A DNA stretch of 64,000 bases from Hemileia vastatrix (GCA_030280995.1 JASXTE010000002.1:27191683-27255682), one strand, 5' to 3'; shown: positions 1 to 13,100, counted from the first letter of the stretch. Notes: generated by a model not told the origin, from the letters alone. Made by a program: numbers and translations.

Positions 1-197
1 CACCCCTCCAGACCCTCCCCTTCCTCTGGCCAAAGAATCCCCTCCCCTTCCCCTGTTCTCCCTCAACCCATATCCTCCCACATCTTATGCCTGCTCCCAA
101 GCCCCCTCCATGGATATTAACATGAGCGGGTCCCCCTCTTTTTCCCCAGTCACTCCCCCACTCTCCCCACTGAAACCCCTCCCCCCCCCCCCACAAT

Positions 198-1805
198 TTG
201 ACATGTCCCATATTGTCAACAAACCCCCCACCCCTCCCCCCATCATTGTCAACACCAAGTACCCAGCCCTTAAGAAAAGGTGCTATTCCTCCCACTCCCT
301 ACGCCACCCCCTCTCCAACTCATCCATGGACGAAGCAAGAGCAGCCCACCCTGAACTCTTCTGCTCTCCCAGTGGCTCCCAAGTGCCCATGTCTAAGGGA
401 AGCACCACCCCCACTCCTTCACCACGTGTCCAACCCATTCCCCTCCCCTCTCTGCCCCACCCCTGCTGCAAAGGACTGCTCCATGAATGCCTCTGTACAC
501 AACCCGGCCAACCCCTTCTCCAGTCCAGGCTTTGCTGCTATCCCGCCAGTGGCTCTGCCCACTAGCATTGACCCCAACTCTCCAGCCACCCGTATCGTTT
601 GTTTAGTAGGACTGGAACGTGACAATGACCCCTCTTCCCTGGTCTCTTGCCTCAAAAATCTGTTAGGCACCATTAGAGACCCTCCCAGGAAAGGTACTCA
701 AATCACCATTCACACGTCCACTATGAGTGATATCCGCGCCTTGGCTATGGCACTATCCCCTCTCATCTCCCAAGCTTCTTTTCATCAACCTCCTCCTGAA
801 ACCCCTCCCCCTCCCCTCAAACTTTTAGATAAGAATCTAGACAATATACTATCTTGCCTTCCCTCTTCTCCCCAAATGGTAATCCCCCCATCAACCGCCC
901 CTCATATGCCCAAACCACAGCCACTGGTGTCCCCCCCAATATTCTCAAGCCAAATCACAGCCCTCTCATCCCCCCTCCCCTCCTTCACCATCAAACAAAC
1001 AGAACCTGTCTCCCCTGTCCTGAAGGACCTCCCCAATCCTAAACTCTTAGCCTTCATTAAAAACCGCATCATCACCAAGAAGATTGTCAACCCCAACACT
1101 CACTCAGTCATTAGGGTCAGAGGCGTGATGCGCCACAAATCAAATGACTTAAAGATCATTGTTGCTTCAAAGGAAGAGCTTCTCCTACTCACCAACTCCT
1201 GGCAAGATTGGATACCTCAAGGTTTAATTTACAAGCCCCCCACCTTCCCAGTGGCTGTCCATGGCTTCCCTACTTACTTTGACCTTGAAGACAAAGCCTG
1301 TCTAAACTCTTTAATTGAAGATAACCCCAATACCCTCAAATCTTTGTATCACATTTTCTGGCTGCAATGCCCAGAAGCTAGGGCTGGGAAAAATCATTCC
1401 TCAGTTGTCTTACATTTGTACAATAAACATGATGCTGACACACTTCTCTCCTTATTTTCCCCTCACCCTTTTGCAGTGGAAGGACAAATTTGACACACAG
1501 AAGCTATCAACAGAGAGAAGAGCACTTGTTTTCAATGTTGGGGCAAGGGACATCTTTCCATTCATTGCTCCCTTCCTCCCCATTGTTCCAACTGTTCTGG
1601 CCACCACAGCACTAAGCTGTGCAAATCCCCCAAGCTTTTGGCCCCTGTATGTTTCCAATGTGTTGATGCCCTTCCACACACTCATCCTCTCAAAAACTCA
1701 CTTGCTTCCCTTCCCGACCTCTTTGAACCTTCCTCCTCCTCCACCTTTCCCTCCATTTTCCATCTTCCCCATGCTTCAACCTGTCCTCACAATAAATATT
1801 TATAA
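198..1805 (+). pseudogene. LINE ORF1 (gag-like RNA-binding protein) with one in-frame TGA
   Basis: The frame is open from about 198 to 1490 and is very Pro/Ser-rich. It stops at TGA 1491-1493, then stays open in the same frame to TAA 1803-1805. The zinc knuckles lie just past the stop: CFQCWGKGHLSIHC (CX2CX4HX4C) from 1527, then a CX2CX3HX4C and a partial third CX2C motif. In this LINE group ORF1 binds element RNA for packaging. Because the knuckles are in frame with the N-terminal part, the TGA is most simply a nonsense mutation (CGA to TGA would fit). The true start may lie upstream: a Pro-rich reading also exists in another frame from 110, which I treat as a shadow or as evidence of an indel. 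Confidence 0.75.
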
Positions 1806-1822
1806 TTGAGGCCCCTTCACAA

Positions 1823-4800
1823 TTGCCTAATGTCTCCTTTTCCTTTACTTTGTTTCAACTCAATTGCCACAGATCTTATTACGTCTTTCACTCCCTTTTC
1901 AATGACTCCTTCACAAGCTCACTTGGCATCCTAGTTTTACAGGAGCTGCTTCTCTCCCCAGATCAATTTACTCATGTGCCAGCAAAAGGCTGGCATCTAG
2001 TTTCCCCCCTCCCCTCCCCCATCACCGATTAGGTGCTGTTTCTATGTCAACAAAAAACTTCCCATCCACCTCTTCTCCTCCATCACAAGCCCATCCCTCA
2101 ATCTCTCCCTTCTCCAAATCAATTTTCCCACATCTCCTTTAATCTGCGCCAATATCTACCATCCCTTTCTCATCTCTCTCATCTCCCCACCTTCCTTTTT
2201 GCTGACTCTAACCTACATCATGATATGTGGGCCAACCCTTCAAAGCACCGTACTAATCACCCTGATTCCTCCCTTTTCACAGACTCCCTCTTTGAGCTCA
2301 ACATGTCACTGGTATCCCAGACTGGCATACCCATGTTTTGCAATTCTAGAAACTACTCTTCAGTGATAGACCTAGTTTTTTCCAATGAGCAGGCTGCCAG
2401 TTTGGTTCTCAGCTGTCTCACAGAGCAAGAAGGTTTCTCCTCCCACCTCTCAGATCACTGATCAATAATCACTCGCATCTGCCTCTCCCCTCCACCTTCC
2501 CCCCTCAGAGGACCTTTCTGCAATTGGAAACATTTTGATGAGTCTTCTCTCTACTCCATCCCTCTCCTCTTTCTCTCCCCCCTTCCCAGACCCTTCCCCG
2601 CACTCCCTTGACTTGGCTGCAGAACAAGTCACCTCCCATTTTATCAAACTAATGGAAAATTTTATCCCGCTGAAGCAGCCCAGCTTGAAGTGTCACACAT
2701 GGTGGAATCACAAAATCTTGGATCCCTTCAAGAGAAATTGCTACCAGGCCCAACGCAAAGCTAGGTCTTCCCCTGCCCCACACCTCCAAGCTGAGTTTCT
2801 GTCAGTGAGGAAAATTTTACAAGCAAAAATCAAATTCTTATGCAAATCTCACTGGCACAATACACTCTCCTCTCTCACCCCACACACTCTCTTCCAACCA
2901 GCTAGGTCTCTCACCTTTACCCCTGATACACGCTCAAACCCCCCCTGACCAATCAGGATGGGTTGCTCATTACTGACAATGATTTGAAGGCCAAGCTCCT
3001 TTTTGAAAGCACTTTGGTCGCCCCCATACTGTGTGACCTAAGAGAAATCCTGGCTAACCCTCCCTTCACTAAAGAAGAAATCAGGACCGCCCTTTTGAAA
3101 ACAAAGAAAGGGAGAGCTCCCAGCCCTGATGGCATCCCCAATGCCTTACTTCACTGTAACCCACAAGCTGTTACAAATATTCTTTACCCTATATTCCAAA
3201 CCTGCCTCTCTTCAGGCCATTACCCAGCCATCTGGAAAGAAGCTAAAACAGTCATCATCCCAAAGCCCAATTGTCCTGATTATACCACCCCAACTCCTAT
3301 TTCCCAATAACTCTCCTTAACACCATGGGAAAGTTGTTGGACTCATTATTGAATAAACATCTGTAACTCCTTTTAGAATCCAACAACCTACTCCCAGAAA
3401 ATCACTATGGAGGTCGCCCTTTCAGAAGCACCTCTGATGCCTTACTCCACCTCACCACATGAACTAAAGACCAGTGGTGGAAAGGTAAGGTCATTGGCGC
3501 CCTCTCACTTGATGTCAAAGGGGCCTTTCCTTCGGTAAACCTCACCCGCCTCTCAGCTATTCTCCACTCCCTCCCTCTCCCTCGTGACCTTACTAACATC
3601 ATAATCAACTCCCTAGAAGGACAAACAACCAGCATCGCTTTCTTGTCTTATGAATCTCCCCCCTACTTCTTCCCAAAGGGTCTCCCCGCAGGGATCTCCC
3701 CTTTCCCCATTACTCTATATTCTCTACAATGCTGACCTGCTTTGTCTCCCCTCCCTTTTGCCTTCTTCCCTAGCACTAGGATACATTGATGATGTCATGT
3801 ACCTATCTGCTAACAATGATCCAGATGTGGTGGTTGAAACCCTCTCCCAGCTTGGTTCCAAGGCTGTCTCATGGGGAAGAAAACATGCGTCAGTATTTGA
3901 TTTCTCTACAAAAATGGATCATGCTAACCAAACGCCCATCCCTCCTCAAATCTCCTCCTGCTCTCCCCTTTGATGGCTGCCTCCTCCCTCTGTCTTCCAA
4001 TCTCAAATGGCTAGGGGTCCTTTTGGATCCCACACTCTCATTCAAACCCAACAGCACCAAATTGATTGCCTCTGGCTTTCAAGCTGCAGCGTTAATCCAC
4101 AGGCTGGCCTCATCAGGGTGGGGTATTCCCTTAAAACAATATAAAACACTCATCACTTCCCTTATTCACTCACGCACAGACTATGCTGTGATAGTGTGAC
4201 ACAATCCAAAAAATAACACACGTACTACTAGACTCCTGAAAGTGGTTGACAACAAAGCCATGCGCAGGGCTTTAGGATGTTTTCGTTTTACCCCAATCCC
4301 TCTTTTATTACATGATTCATCTTCCCTCCCCTGAAAACAGAGACTTGACCTAGTCACCAGACGCGCTTGGGCCTACCTTCTCACTACACCCTACTCCAAC
4401 CCAATGACTTTCCTTGTCAAAACCTCTGTCCACTCTCCTCTCCCAAAACTTCACCCTCACCAGCTACACCACCTCTTGTCTTCAAACCCTTTCCCCTCCT
4501 CCTTCCCCCTAAATTCCCTTGCCACCAGAAACCCATTTATCCTCCCACCCTGGAATTCCCCTCTTTTTCTAGGCCACATAAGCCTTACCAAACAGGAAGC
4601 CTGTGCAGAAATCCTTTTCACCTTACTCACCCCCCCTCTCTCCTACTTTATTTATACTGATGGATCCAGATCCCAAGAAGGTGCTCTTGCAGCCACTTTT
4701 GACCCTGGTCAAATGCTCCCTCATGTTGTAAAACTTGGAGATTCCCATCTGTTCTCAGTTTTTGAAACAGAACTAGTGGGAATTCTCCTAGGTCTCTCAC

Positions 4801-5543
4801 TCTCTCTTAATAACCCTTTCATCACACTCTACCCATCACTTACCATACTCACTGACAACCAAGCAGTGATTAAACTCTTAACTTCCCCCTCCCCCTCCGC
4901 TTCCAACTCACCTATTCTTCTGTCCATAGTAGCTACAATAGTTCAACTTTGAAAAGTGAGCCCAGATCTCATACTCAAGCTTCACTGGTGCCCAGGCCAC
5001 AGTGGAATATTGGGAAATGAGGTTGTCTACCTTCTAGCCAATGGCTTCCACCACATTTCAAATGCTGCTAAGTCTTACGCCATTTTCCACCATCCTCCCC
5101 CCTCCATCTCTTCCTTGAAATCCTATTCTAAATCTCTACTTCTCTCCCCCCCCAGAAAAAACACCCTACAAAAACTGAGAGGCAAGTTCAACCCACACCT
5201 CATTTTCAGTAACCTCTCCTCCCTTCCCAGAGCACAAGCTACCACTTTTGAGCAGTGCCACTCTGGTCATTCCCCCCTCAAAAAATACCTATTTAAATTT
5301 AAAGCCTCTGAATCCCCAGTATGCCCCATGTGCTCCCTCAATGCTTATGACACTTATGAGCATGTATTGCTCATTTGCCCTGCTCATGTGGAGTCACGTA
5401 AAGATCTTTTTAATACTGCCAGGGAGCACAAACTTTCATTTACTACATCTACTTTACTTTCCCCTTCCCCTATCATCTCAAAAGTACCTTTTTTCCTAAC
5501 TAACACCCAAAGATTCCCCAATAACCTTCTTCTTACCCAATAA
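1823..5543 (+). pseudogene. LINE ORF2: endonuclease, reverse transcriptase, RNase H (broken)
   Basis: Domains in order are as follows. Apurinic-type endonuclease at 1850-2461: an N-terminal QLNCHRS stretch, ADSNLHHDMW, and the terminal SDH catalytic motif. Then the TWWN linker near 2700. Reverse transcriptase from about 2960: motif A LDVKGAFPSVN near 3510, motif B GSPLSPLLYILYNADLL, and YIDD near 3785. RNase H near 4650-5030: YTDGS, ETE, TDNQA and PGHSGILGNE. A C-terminal CPMC...H...C zinc-binding motif near 5320-5380. Disruptions I can place include TAG 2030, TGA 2459, a frame change near 2570, TGA 2946 and further stops near 3310-3480 and 4197. The enzyme would nick target DNA and prime reverse transcription from it; this copy cannot. 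Confidence 0.85.
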
Positions 5544-5690
5544 ACACACTAGTTATTCCTATTTTGACGCCCATTTACTATTCATTGTAATTTTCCACAA
5601 AAAACTTGTACATAATCTTACTAGCTTCACCTATCCTTCATGCCCCTCGTTGGGTGAGATTGTATGAAATAAAAAAAATTAAAAAAAAGC

Positions 5691-5943
5691 CCCCTCAGTA
5701 TACATATTTTTGGGAATTTTGACATAAACTAAAAAAATCCTTGTTTCATTATCTCCTTCCTTTAACTATTGTATTCCATAAGAATTCTTTAGACACTGGT
5801 AAATTTACAGGAGAAAAAGGAATGTGATTCTTCAATTCATAATTATCTTTACACTACACTATAATCATTACAAATCACTGCTACTCAGCACAATTTGATA
5901 CTAAAGACCCTTCCACATATCTCCAACTAACCACAACTCCCAA
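5691..5943. other. A+T-rich spacer after the LINE
   Basis: I see no coding signal or repeat here. Confidence 0.4.
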
Positions 5944-6640
5944 ATGTCAACGGATTCCAAAAAAAAATGCTTGGCAATTTGGAACCCTCAAGAGGAGGAG
6001 GAATCAGCTATTTCATGGCTACATGTTTGTGAACAACCAGAATTTTCTACCTACAAAACTGGTGAAAACTTCTACAAGAATTTTGAGGCACATTTTAAAC
6101 ATTATAGCAAAGTACATTATAGATATTTCAAAAAATAAGAACAAAGTGACATTCTAACATAGTTTCTATCATAAATTATTATAAGACGCTAAATATAAAA
6201 CTTGTGAATTTGCTTTTTTACTTTAGAAGGCAAGTCCTCAATACATTGAAATTAAATTTCAGTGCCATTTATTTGTCAGTGGAACATAATCATCCTAGTA
6301 GAACAATCCCAAGTGACTGTATCAGATCAGCCTTATCAATTTATCAAGAGAAATATAAAAGTTCCTTCAAATACTTACCTACAAGGAAAAAAGTCTGATA
6401 GGCACCCAGATGTCAAATGGGACCCAATAAACCTTGGAATGCTGTGCCTTTCTCTTCCTTATCCCCCTCTTTGGACCTCCTAGTTGTCATCCCAACCAAC
6501 ACTGAAGAAAAATTCAGTGATCCTTTAAGTCCCACACCAGCTTAAACATTTTCAATATGCACACCTGGAATCAAAGCATCAGAGAAATTTTTTCTGGGTG
6601 AAGCTACAGGTGATGAAGGAAAGGTTAGGATGGCTTCTAA
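5944..6640 (+). pseudogene. Remnant of a Myb/SANT-like (trihelix) domain gene
   Basis: A first block at 5944-6138 reads WNPQEEEESAISWLHVCE, then a FYKNFEAHFKHY stretch. This resembles the Myb/SANT-like domain found with PIF/Harbinger transposons and in NAM-associated C-terminal domain proteins (a Trp plus acidic helix, a second Trp-Leu/Val helix, then an aromatic third helix). A second block at 6204-6398 reads ALSIYQEKYKSSFKYL, followed in another frame by HPDVKW. This resembles the A...Y......FK(Y/F)...W..L...PKW segment of the same families. A third weak block near 6560-6600 reads PGIKASEK. Stops and frame changes separate the blocks, and I cannot place introns. The family assignment is by eye and tentative. 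Confidence 0.42.
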
Positions 6641-7121
6641 TATCAAAATTCCATCTTAAATACAGATTTATAGCATTTCCAACACAAATGAGATATTTTA
6701 TAAGCAAAACAAGATTGGTGAAGAAAGTAATGAAATAACAAGAAAAAGATTTTTCATTGAAAATGAAAGGCTTATTATCAACAGATAAAAAATATGATGC
6801 ACAGAGAAAAGATTGAAATAGATAAAACTAATATGATTGTTAAAAAGGAAAAAAGTAATACAAATTTATAAAAAGTGATATTAATTAGTTGAAGGAGCTA
6901 TTATTGCTAAAGACAATGAGGCTTTCACTTTTTATGATTTACAAATGCTAGATCAAATGAAGAAAGATGTGAGGAAAAGATGGATTTGTCAGTATATACA
7001 ATCAAGTTGGTGGTTGTACAGATTATTAGTGGTATGAAAACTTTGATACATGATTAAGAAACTATTCAGTAAGATAATTTGATTTTTAAATCATGATAAT
7101 TTTTCAAGAAAGATGTCATGG
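6641..7121. other. A+T-rich sequence without recognisable genes
   Basis: Short A-rich purine tracts and no open frame worth reporting. It ends at the outer edge of a long terminal repeat. Confidence 0.4.
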
Positions 7122-8137
7122 TGTAGAAAGAAAACTGTTCTATAATACTAAGCTATAGACACACTCCGAGATGGGTTGGTTCTTCTCTTTTAATAAATAA
7201 AAAAAAGAAGTTCCTGCCACTCTAATTTTAAAGACATTGAAAGCACATATTATAAGTTTGGTTATCTAAATTTATTGGAGAAGAAAGTAGGATAAGTTTG
7301 TAGAGATCTTTAAAAGAAAAAAATGAAATATATTTTAATATAAGTAATCAATCTTTTGGCTAGATCTATTTTTCAGTAAGAGCTAGTATTCTCAGTCACT
7401 TCCTCTTTAAGCACTCTATCTAATACTATCCTTACTTTAAAAATAAAATAAATATACAGTGCAACTTCTGGTATGCACACCTGTTATGTACCAAAAAAAT
7501 AAAATGTATCTATTTCTCTTTTATCTATATCAAAAATATCTACTCTATTTTTTCCTCTCTTCTTCATTTTAAAAGTGAGTGCTCTTATATACATTTGTAT
7601 GTTAAGCACCCCTTTCCTATGTTTCCTTCCCCTACTGGCTCTCCTACACAAGTTTAGCACTAATACAAAATATCAAACAGTAAATATGTATCTCAATAAT
7701 CTATGTACATTTTTTAGAATAAGTCTTGGCTCTAATAGCGCCTGAAACATCTATACAAGAACAACTATTAGTGCCTGATGCTACACTTTCCTGTACATAC
7801 CCTATGTTTCTTGAGATTCCTGACTTAATAATAGGTACTGTACAGCCTTCATACCTATTGTATAACTCACACTCACCACATGAGTCCTTACTAATAGTGA
7901 AACTGTCTGTGCTCAGAAAATGACTTCCCTATTTTAGATCTTACTTGTTTAACCCTTCATTTTTTGATGTGTTTCTCATTTCCTTGGGTGGACACAGCTT
8001 TTACCAAAAGGCATTGCTCTTATCTAAGCGCAATTTTCATACCATTGCTTATCACTGCTTCCTAACTCCATATTATGCATCTAGTACCAACCATAAATTT
8101 CAAAAGTACATACTGTATCCTCTTATCCCATAATTCA
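7122..8137 (-). repeat. LTR of element E (probable 3' LTR)
   Basis: It matches 57579-58594 along its whole length. It runs from TGTAGAAAG to ATAATTCA on the plus strand, giving TG...CA ends in both directions. It could instead be a solo LTR of the same family. Confidence 0.75.
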
Positions 8138-8513
8138 GTCCACATTTCTCTCTATTTTTAACTTCCCACAGCTTGTATATCCATACTTCGCCTAAAAAAA
8201 GTGTGCACAGAGAGTCTATCTTTTCCTGAGCTTTGAAGACCCCTTAGTTGTGCTTCTATAACCATCCTTCTTGGAAACACCATTGTTTTGCTTTGAAGAA
8301 TCGAGCCGCTTGCTGCACTCCTGAGAATTTTTCTGCATTACCACAAGATGTGTATCACAGTCTCCCTCTACTTGCGACTGTCCCCAGGCGCTAAAAAACC
8401 AGGTGCATATCTCACACTATTTTCTCATTTCTTCTTCTTCAATTCTTCTATCTTCTAGTTTCTCTTCTTCTATTACTAGTTTCTTATCTCCTCTTCTTAC
8501 ATCCTCTATTATT
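8138..8513. other. Spacer between the E LTR and the antisense gene
   Basis: Pyrimidine-rich on the plus strand, especially 8405-8510. If the antisense gene at 8514 is real, this is where its promoter would lie. I see no clear TATA box. Confidence 0.3.
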
Positions 8514-8817
8514 ATGAATCCCAATAACAATATAACCAACGCTATCTGAGAATTTTTCCACACACAGAAAACATCCATTTCTACTGCTCCCACTGTCAAG
8601 GCTGTTCTCACTGGAGCCAAGAGTTTTCAGTGCTTCACAGAGAACAGCATAGCTCTGTGCTGTTTCTCAAAGGCTTTCCGTGGTAACATCTTCTTTACAG
8701 TAAGTACTTTCTTTTTCCTCTTTATTCTCTAATTTTTTGTTGCTAATCTGATCTTCTTCCTTTTGCTAGCCATGCAACTTTTGCAAAAGTTGTGAAAAGA
8801 AATGCAGTATCAATGGC
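8514..8817 (+). pseudogene. Antisense accessory gene of element E, 5' part: Zn(II)2Cys6-like cluster protein
   Basis: The ATG at 8514 (MNPNNN) opens a 62-codon exon to 8699, broken by TGA 8547. An intron at 8700-8769 (70 nt, GTAAGT...GCTAG) is followed by exon 2 in the same phase. Across the splice the product has cysteines at relative positions 1, 11, 25, 28 and 35 with position 4 Cys to Glu. This is CX2(E)X6CX13CX2CX6C, close to the fungal binuclear zinc cluster CX2CX6CX5-12CX2CX6-8C. Exon 2 is interrupted after codon GGC at 8817 by element G and resumes at 17674. The gene runs opposite to E, between the pol of E and its presumed 3' LTR, as in element D. Function as a DNA-binding factor is inferred from the pattern only. 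Confidence 0.55.
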
Positions 8818-9994
8818 TGTCAGTATAGTCTAGTAGATAAGTATGATATAATAGTGTTATTTTATGGTCCTACTACTTATTTATGAATGATTTAGTGATT
8901 AAACCTCAGGGGAAGACTAATAGAATAGTTATACTCAAATAAAACTCACAATACTTGGATTTAAATGCATGCTAGTGGTGGAAAATAGAAGAATAAAATA
9001 TAGTTATAGCTTTTATAAAGATAATATCAATTTATAAGGGCTTTATAATATATTTCTGAATGCTAATAATTGTATTGTAGTGTTTGTTTGAAGTGTAGTA
9101 ATTGAATGATGATAATAAACTGTCAAAATCCCTCCTTACTTATACCCAAATCCACTGGAGTGCACAGACCTTCAATCCAGATGATGTCACTGCTATCCCC
9201 GGCAATTACAGCACTGTGAGGGCCCATCACCTCCCCATGGCGTCCACTTCAAGCAGTTTCAACACCCAGACCTCCAGTAAGGACCCTCCATCACTATTAA
9301 TAATAACACAGAGTCATACCATAATTAGAAAACCCAGATAAAAGCGGATACCATAAAGAAACAGGTAAAATAAATAATCAAAAAGAGATTTAATGAAACT
9401 AAAAGCAGATAAAGGAAACAAATAAACTGTCCAAGCCCCCAATAACATCCCCAAGCATCCACATTAACCCAGAAACATCCTTCCAACCCATAAATCCGTG
9501 AATAACCATCCAAGGAAGTAATTTGAGTTGTCCAAACTGGGTGTATGCGCCTGATATAGGTGTCTATGCTTCTGTAGGCGTTGTGAGTCCACTGATTTCA
9601 TCCATATGACCTAAAATAAGCAGAAAAACAAAGGTTATAGGCTATTAAGGGGCTAAAACCCACTTATATACCTAAATATACATAATATACTGCATATTTC
9701 ACTGAATATGAGATTTATGTATACATATAAGCTTATGTATGTCAATAATTACTTCATATCACTTAAGATAAGTATACTATGACTCCATTAACACCTTAAT
9801 AAGTATTATTAGGCCATGGATAAGCTATTTAAACTATTATAAATTATATAATAGAATAATAATTATATATATATATAATAAAATAATATATGTTATTATT
9901 TTAACCTTATTTTTAAGATATAAGCTTAATCTAGTTAAGGTTATCTTATTTTAAGCATAATAAATACTCAGTCCTAAGGATATTTAGGCTGACA
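8818..9994 (-). repeat. 3' LTR of element G
   Basis: Near-identical to 16492-17668. A possible TATA box for the minus strand lies near 9136-9143 (TATAAGTA), about 320 bp before the LTR end. A relatively G+C-rich block at 9130-9290 stands out from the rest of the repeat. Confidence 0.95.
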
Positions 9995-10006
9995 CTCCCT
10001 CACCCC
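9995..10006 (-). promoter_or_regulatory. Polypurine tract of element G
   Basis: It reads GGGGTGAGGGAG on the minus strand, directly before the 3' LTR. Nearly the same tract (AGAGTGAGGGAG) precedes the 3' LTRs of A and B. It would prime plus-strand DNA synthesis. Confidence 0.75.
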
Positions 10007-10111
10007 AAAAAAAGCAATAAAAAAAATGTTAAGACATTTTAATTAAAACTAAGGAGTGAAATAATAAAATAAAAATATAATTTTTATAATACATATACTG
10101 AATGAACAGTA

Positions 10112-13100
10112 TTATTTAGATTTAAATTTTTTCAAGAGATTTTTAAGATCAGAGATTTCATTTTCTGGAATCCACTGGTCATATTCATATGATTTATTTT
10201 TAAATCTTAATAGATACTCAACTCCCTTTTCTTTAGTAAGGTGTCTCTTTTTAAGTATCTTTTCAATTTCTGCCTTTTCCACTATTTCTTCAGGTTGCTG
10301 TTTATGCCTACCTGATCTTCTTGGAAATAGAGCAGTATCATTAGAATGGTTTGGTTTAATAAGAGAAATAGGAAATACCGGATGTTTTCTATCATAAGGT
10401 GCATATAGAATAACCTCAACAGCATTATTACCAACCATCTTTTTAACTACAAATGGTCCAATGAATGGATCCTTCAATTTAACATTACCATTTAAATTGA
10501 AATGTAGCGTTGAAATAAGGACTTCATCACCCTCTTTGAACATTTGTTCTTTATGGGCTTTATCCCATCTTTTCTTTTCATACTCAAAAGCCTTATTTAT
10601 ACATTCTTGAGCATGTTTTCTGCATAGTTCCTGCATCTGAAGAAAAGATTTAGTACCTGGATGAATATCCAATCTAGGTAACTTATTAAGAGTTTTAGCA
10701 GGGGTATTAGGTACATAACCCAACCATAACTCAAATGGCTTTTTGCCAGTGACAGAATGTACTGTACTATTATATGCAAATTCTAAACCTGGGATAAGGG
10801 TTACCCAATCATGCGTGAATTTGTCATTGTCTTTAAAATTAAGACCAAAAGCACAGTATCTTCTTATCATAACTTCTAAGGTTTGTATCATTCTTTCTGC
10901 TAGCCCATCAGTTTGTGGATGGTGTGCTGTAGAAAGTTTTAATTGACACCCTGAAACATCCATAAGTGACATCCATAACTCAGAAGTAAACTTAGGATCT
11001 CTGTCAGAAACTATTGCTTTGGGGAAACCTGCTGTATTTAACATTTGTGTCCACCATAAAAAAGCTAAGTCCTTTTCAGAAACCTCTTTGTGGGTAGGAA
11101 TAAATTTACACATCTTTGTAAATCTATCTACAATTACCCAGCAGGAGTTATAACTCTTATTCCCTGCTATTGGCAAACCTGTTACGAAGTCCATGTTAAT
11201 GATTTCCCATGGAGCTTTTGGTTGCTCAATTTGTTGTAATAAACCAGCTCTTTTTCCTGTTAATCTTTTAGATTTTTGACAAGAATCACATGTTTCAACA
11301 TATTTCTGAACATCCTCAGACATGTTAATCCACCAAGCTGTGTTTTTTACTCTGGTTAATGTTTTATGGTAGTCAAAATGACCTGCTAATATATCATCAT
11401 GACATATACTTAACATTAACTCCTTCATTGAAGGGGGAATTACAATTACATTACTTAATTTTTTCCTGTAATATATAAAACCATCCTCAATGGAAAATTT
11501 TCCTTTTTCTAATGCCTCTTTATACTTAATTGGTAATGTTTTTATTAAAAAATTCATTGAAGCATTAGATGGATCATTTAATATTGTAGTTAATTTACTT
11601 AAGTCAGGATCTGAATTATAATTATCAAGAATTGATTGCATAAATTCATCCTCAAGATCTACAATATAAATGCCATAAATTTTAATAATCTCTGACTCAG
11701 GAACATAAGCAGGATTATCATCATTATTAGGCAGAGGTACTCTAGATAACAGATCTACATTAGAGTGCAAGGTTCCTGCTCTATGTGTAATAGTCATCCG
11801 TCCTCTGTATTCTTGTACAGCTAATTGCCATCTAAACATGTGTCTATTAGGAGTTTTCATGTTTAAGAGTGACTTAACTGCACTACAGTCAGTTATTAAC
11901 TCAAATTTTTGGTCCTCAAGGTAATAATGTAGCTTTTCAAGAGCCCATACTACTGCCAAACATTCAAGTTGAGTAGCACCATATTTCAATTCACCACTTC
12001 TCAGAGTACGTGAAATATAGCAGATTACTACTTCTGACATTTTACCTTCAATAAGTTGTTTTTGATGTAAAGCAGCACCCAGTCCAATAAAACTTGCATC
12101 TGTATATAATATAAAAGGTAAATGGAAATCAGGTAATCCCAAGATAGGAGCTGTCATTAAACATTCTTTCAACTTATTAAAAGCTTGTTGCCTTTCATTA
12201 TTCCAAATGAAAGCTTCTGATTTCTTTATCAGTGTGGTCAGTGGTGCAGCAATTGATTGGTAGTTTTTTATATATTGTCTATAATAACCACACATTCCAA
12301 GAAAAGATTGTACATCCTTCACATTTTGAGGAATGCCAATATTCTTTATTGCAGCCACCTTATTTTGGTCTACACATATTTGTAAGCCAGATACAATATG
12401 ACCAAGCACTTTTAAAGATTCAAACCCAAATTTACATTTTTTCAATGCAAGGGTCATTTTTATTTCATCCATTTTCTGAAAAACTTTCCTTAAATGGATT
12501 AAGTGTTCATCAAAATTTTTAGAGAACACTATGATGTCATCAATGTATACCATTAACCATCCCTCAATCATTTCATTATGGAATGTTATATCCATTAACT
12601 TTTGAAATACTGATGGAGCATTTTTTGGTCCAAATGGCATTCTGACATACTTATAAATTCCCATGTGTGTTGTTATCAACAAAAAGTTCTGTGAATTCTT
12701 TTCAACAGGAATTTGATGGTACCCTTTATTTCCATCTAGGCAAATTATATATTTAGCACCTTTAAGGGTAGCATGCATAGAGGCAATCCTTGGCAAGGGA
12801 TAAATATCATCTACTGTAAATGTATTTAATGCTCTATAATCACCGCACAGTCTTGCTTTATCTTGTTCATAAGAAATCAGCACTGGTGATATTACACAAT
12901 ATTTTGGTGTAGTTTCAACCTTCTCAAGAATGTTCATTTTTAATAACATCTTAATATTATCCTCTATGTCTTTCCTCTTCATTGGTGAAGCAGGGTATGG
13001 TTTCTTTTTAAGACTAGCAGGAATATTATCCATATCACAGGTTAAACTAATTTTCATTTCATGATCTTTTACAAGGCCAAGTTCATTTGTACCATGTGCA

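Larger units (their letters stand above)
1..5690 (+). mobile_element. Tad1-like LINE (non-LTR retrotransposon), 5'-truncated by the window edge, decayed
   Basis: Two consecutive coding regions (gag-like with CCHC knuckles, then endonuclease, reverse transcriptase, RNase H and a C-terminal Cys-rich motif) are followed by an A-rich tail at about 5668-5690. There are no LTRs. This order, with an RNase H domain, is that of Tad1/I-group fungal LINEs. The sense strand is C-rich and G-poor, unlike the A+T-rich remainder of the window. Several in-frame stops and at least two frame changes show it is dead. The 5' end lies before base 1, so target-site duplications cannot be checked. Confidence 0.88.
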
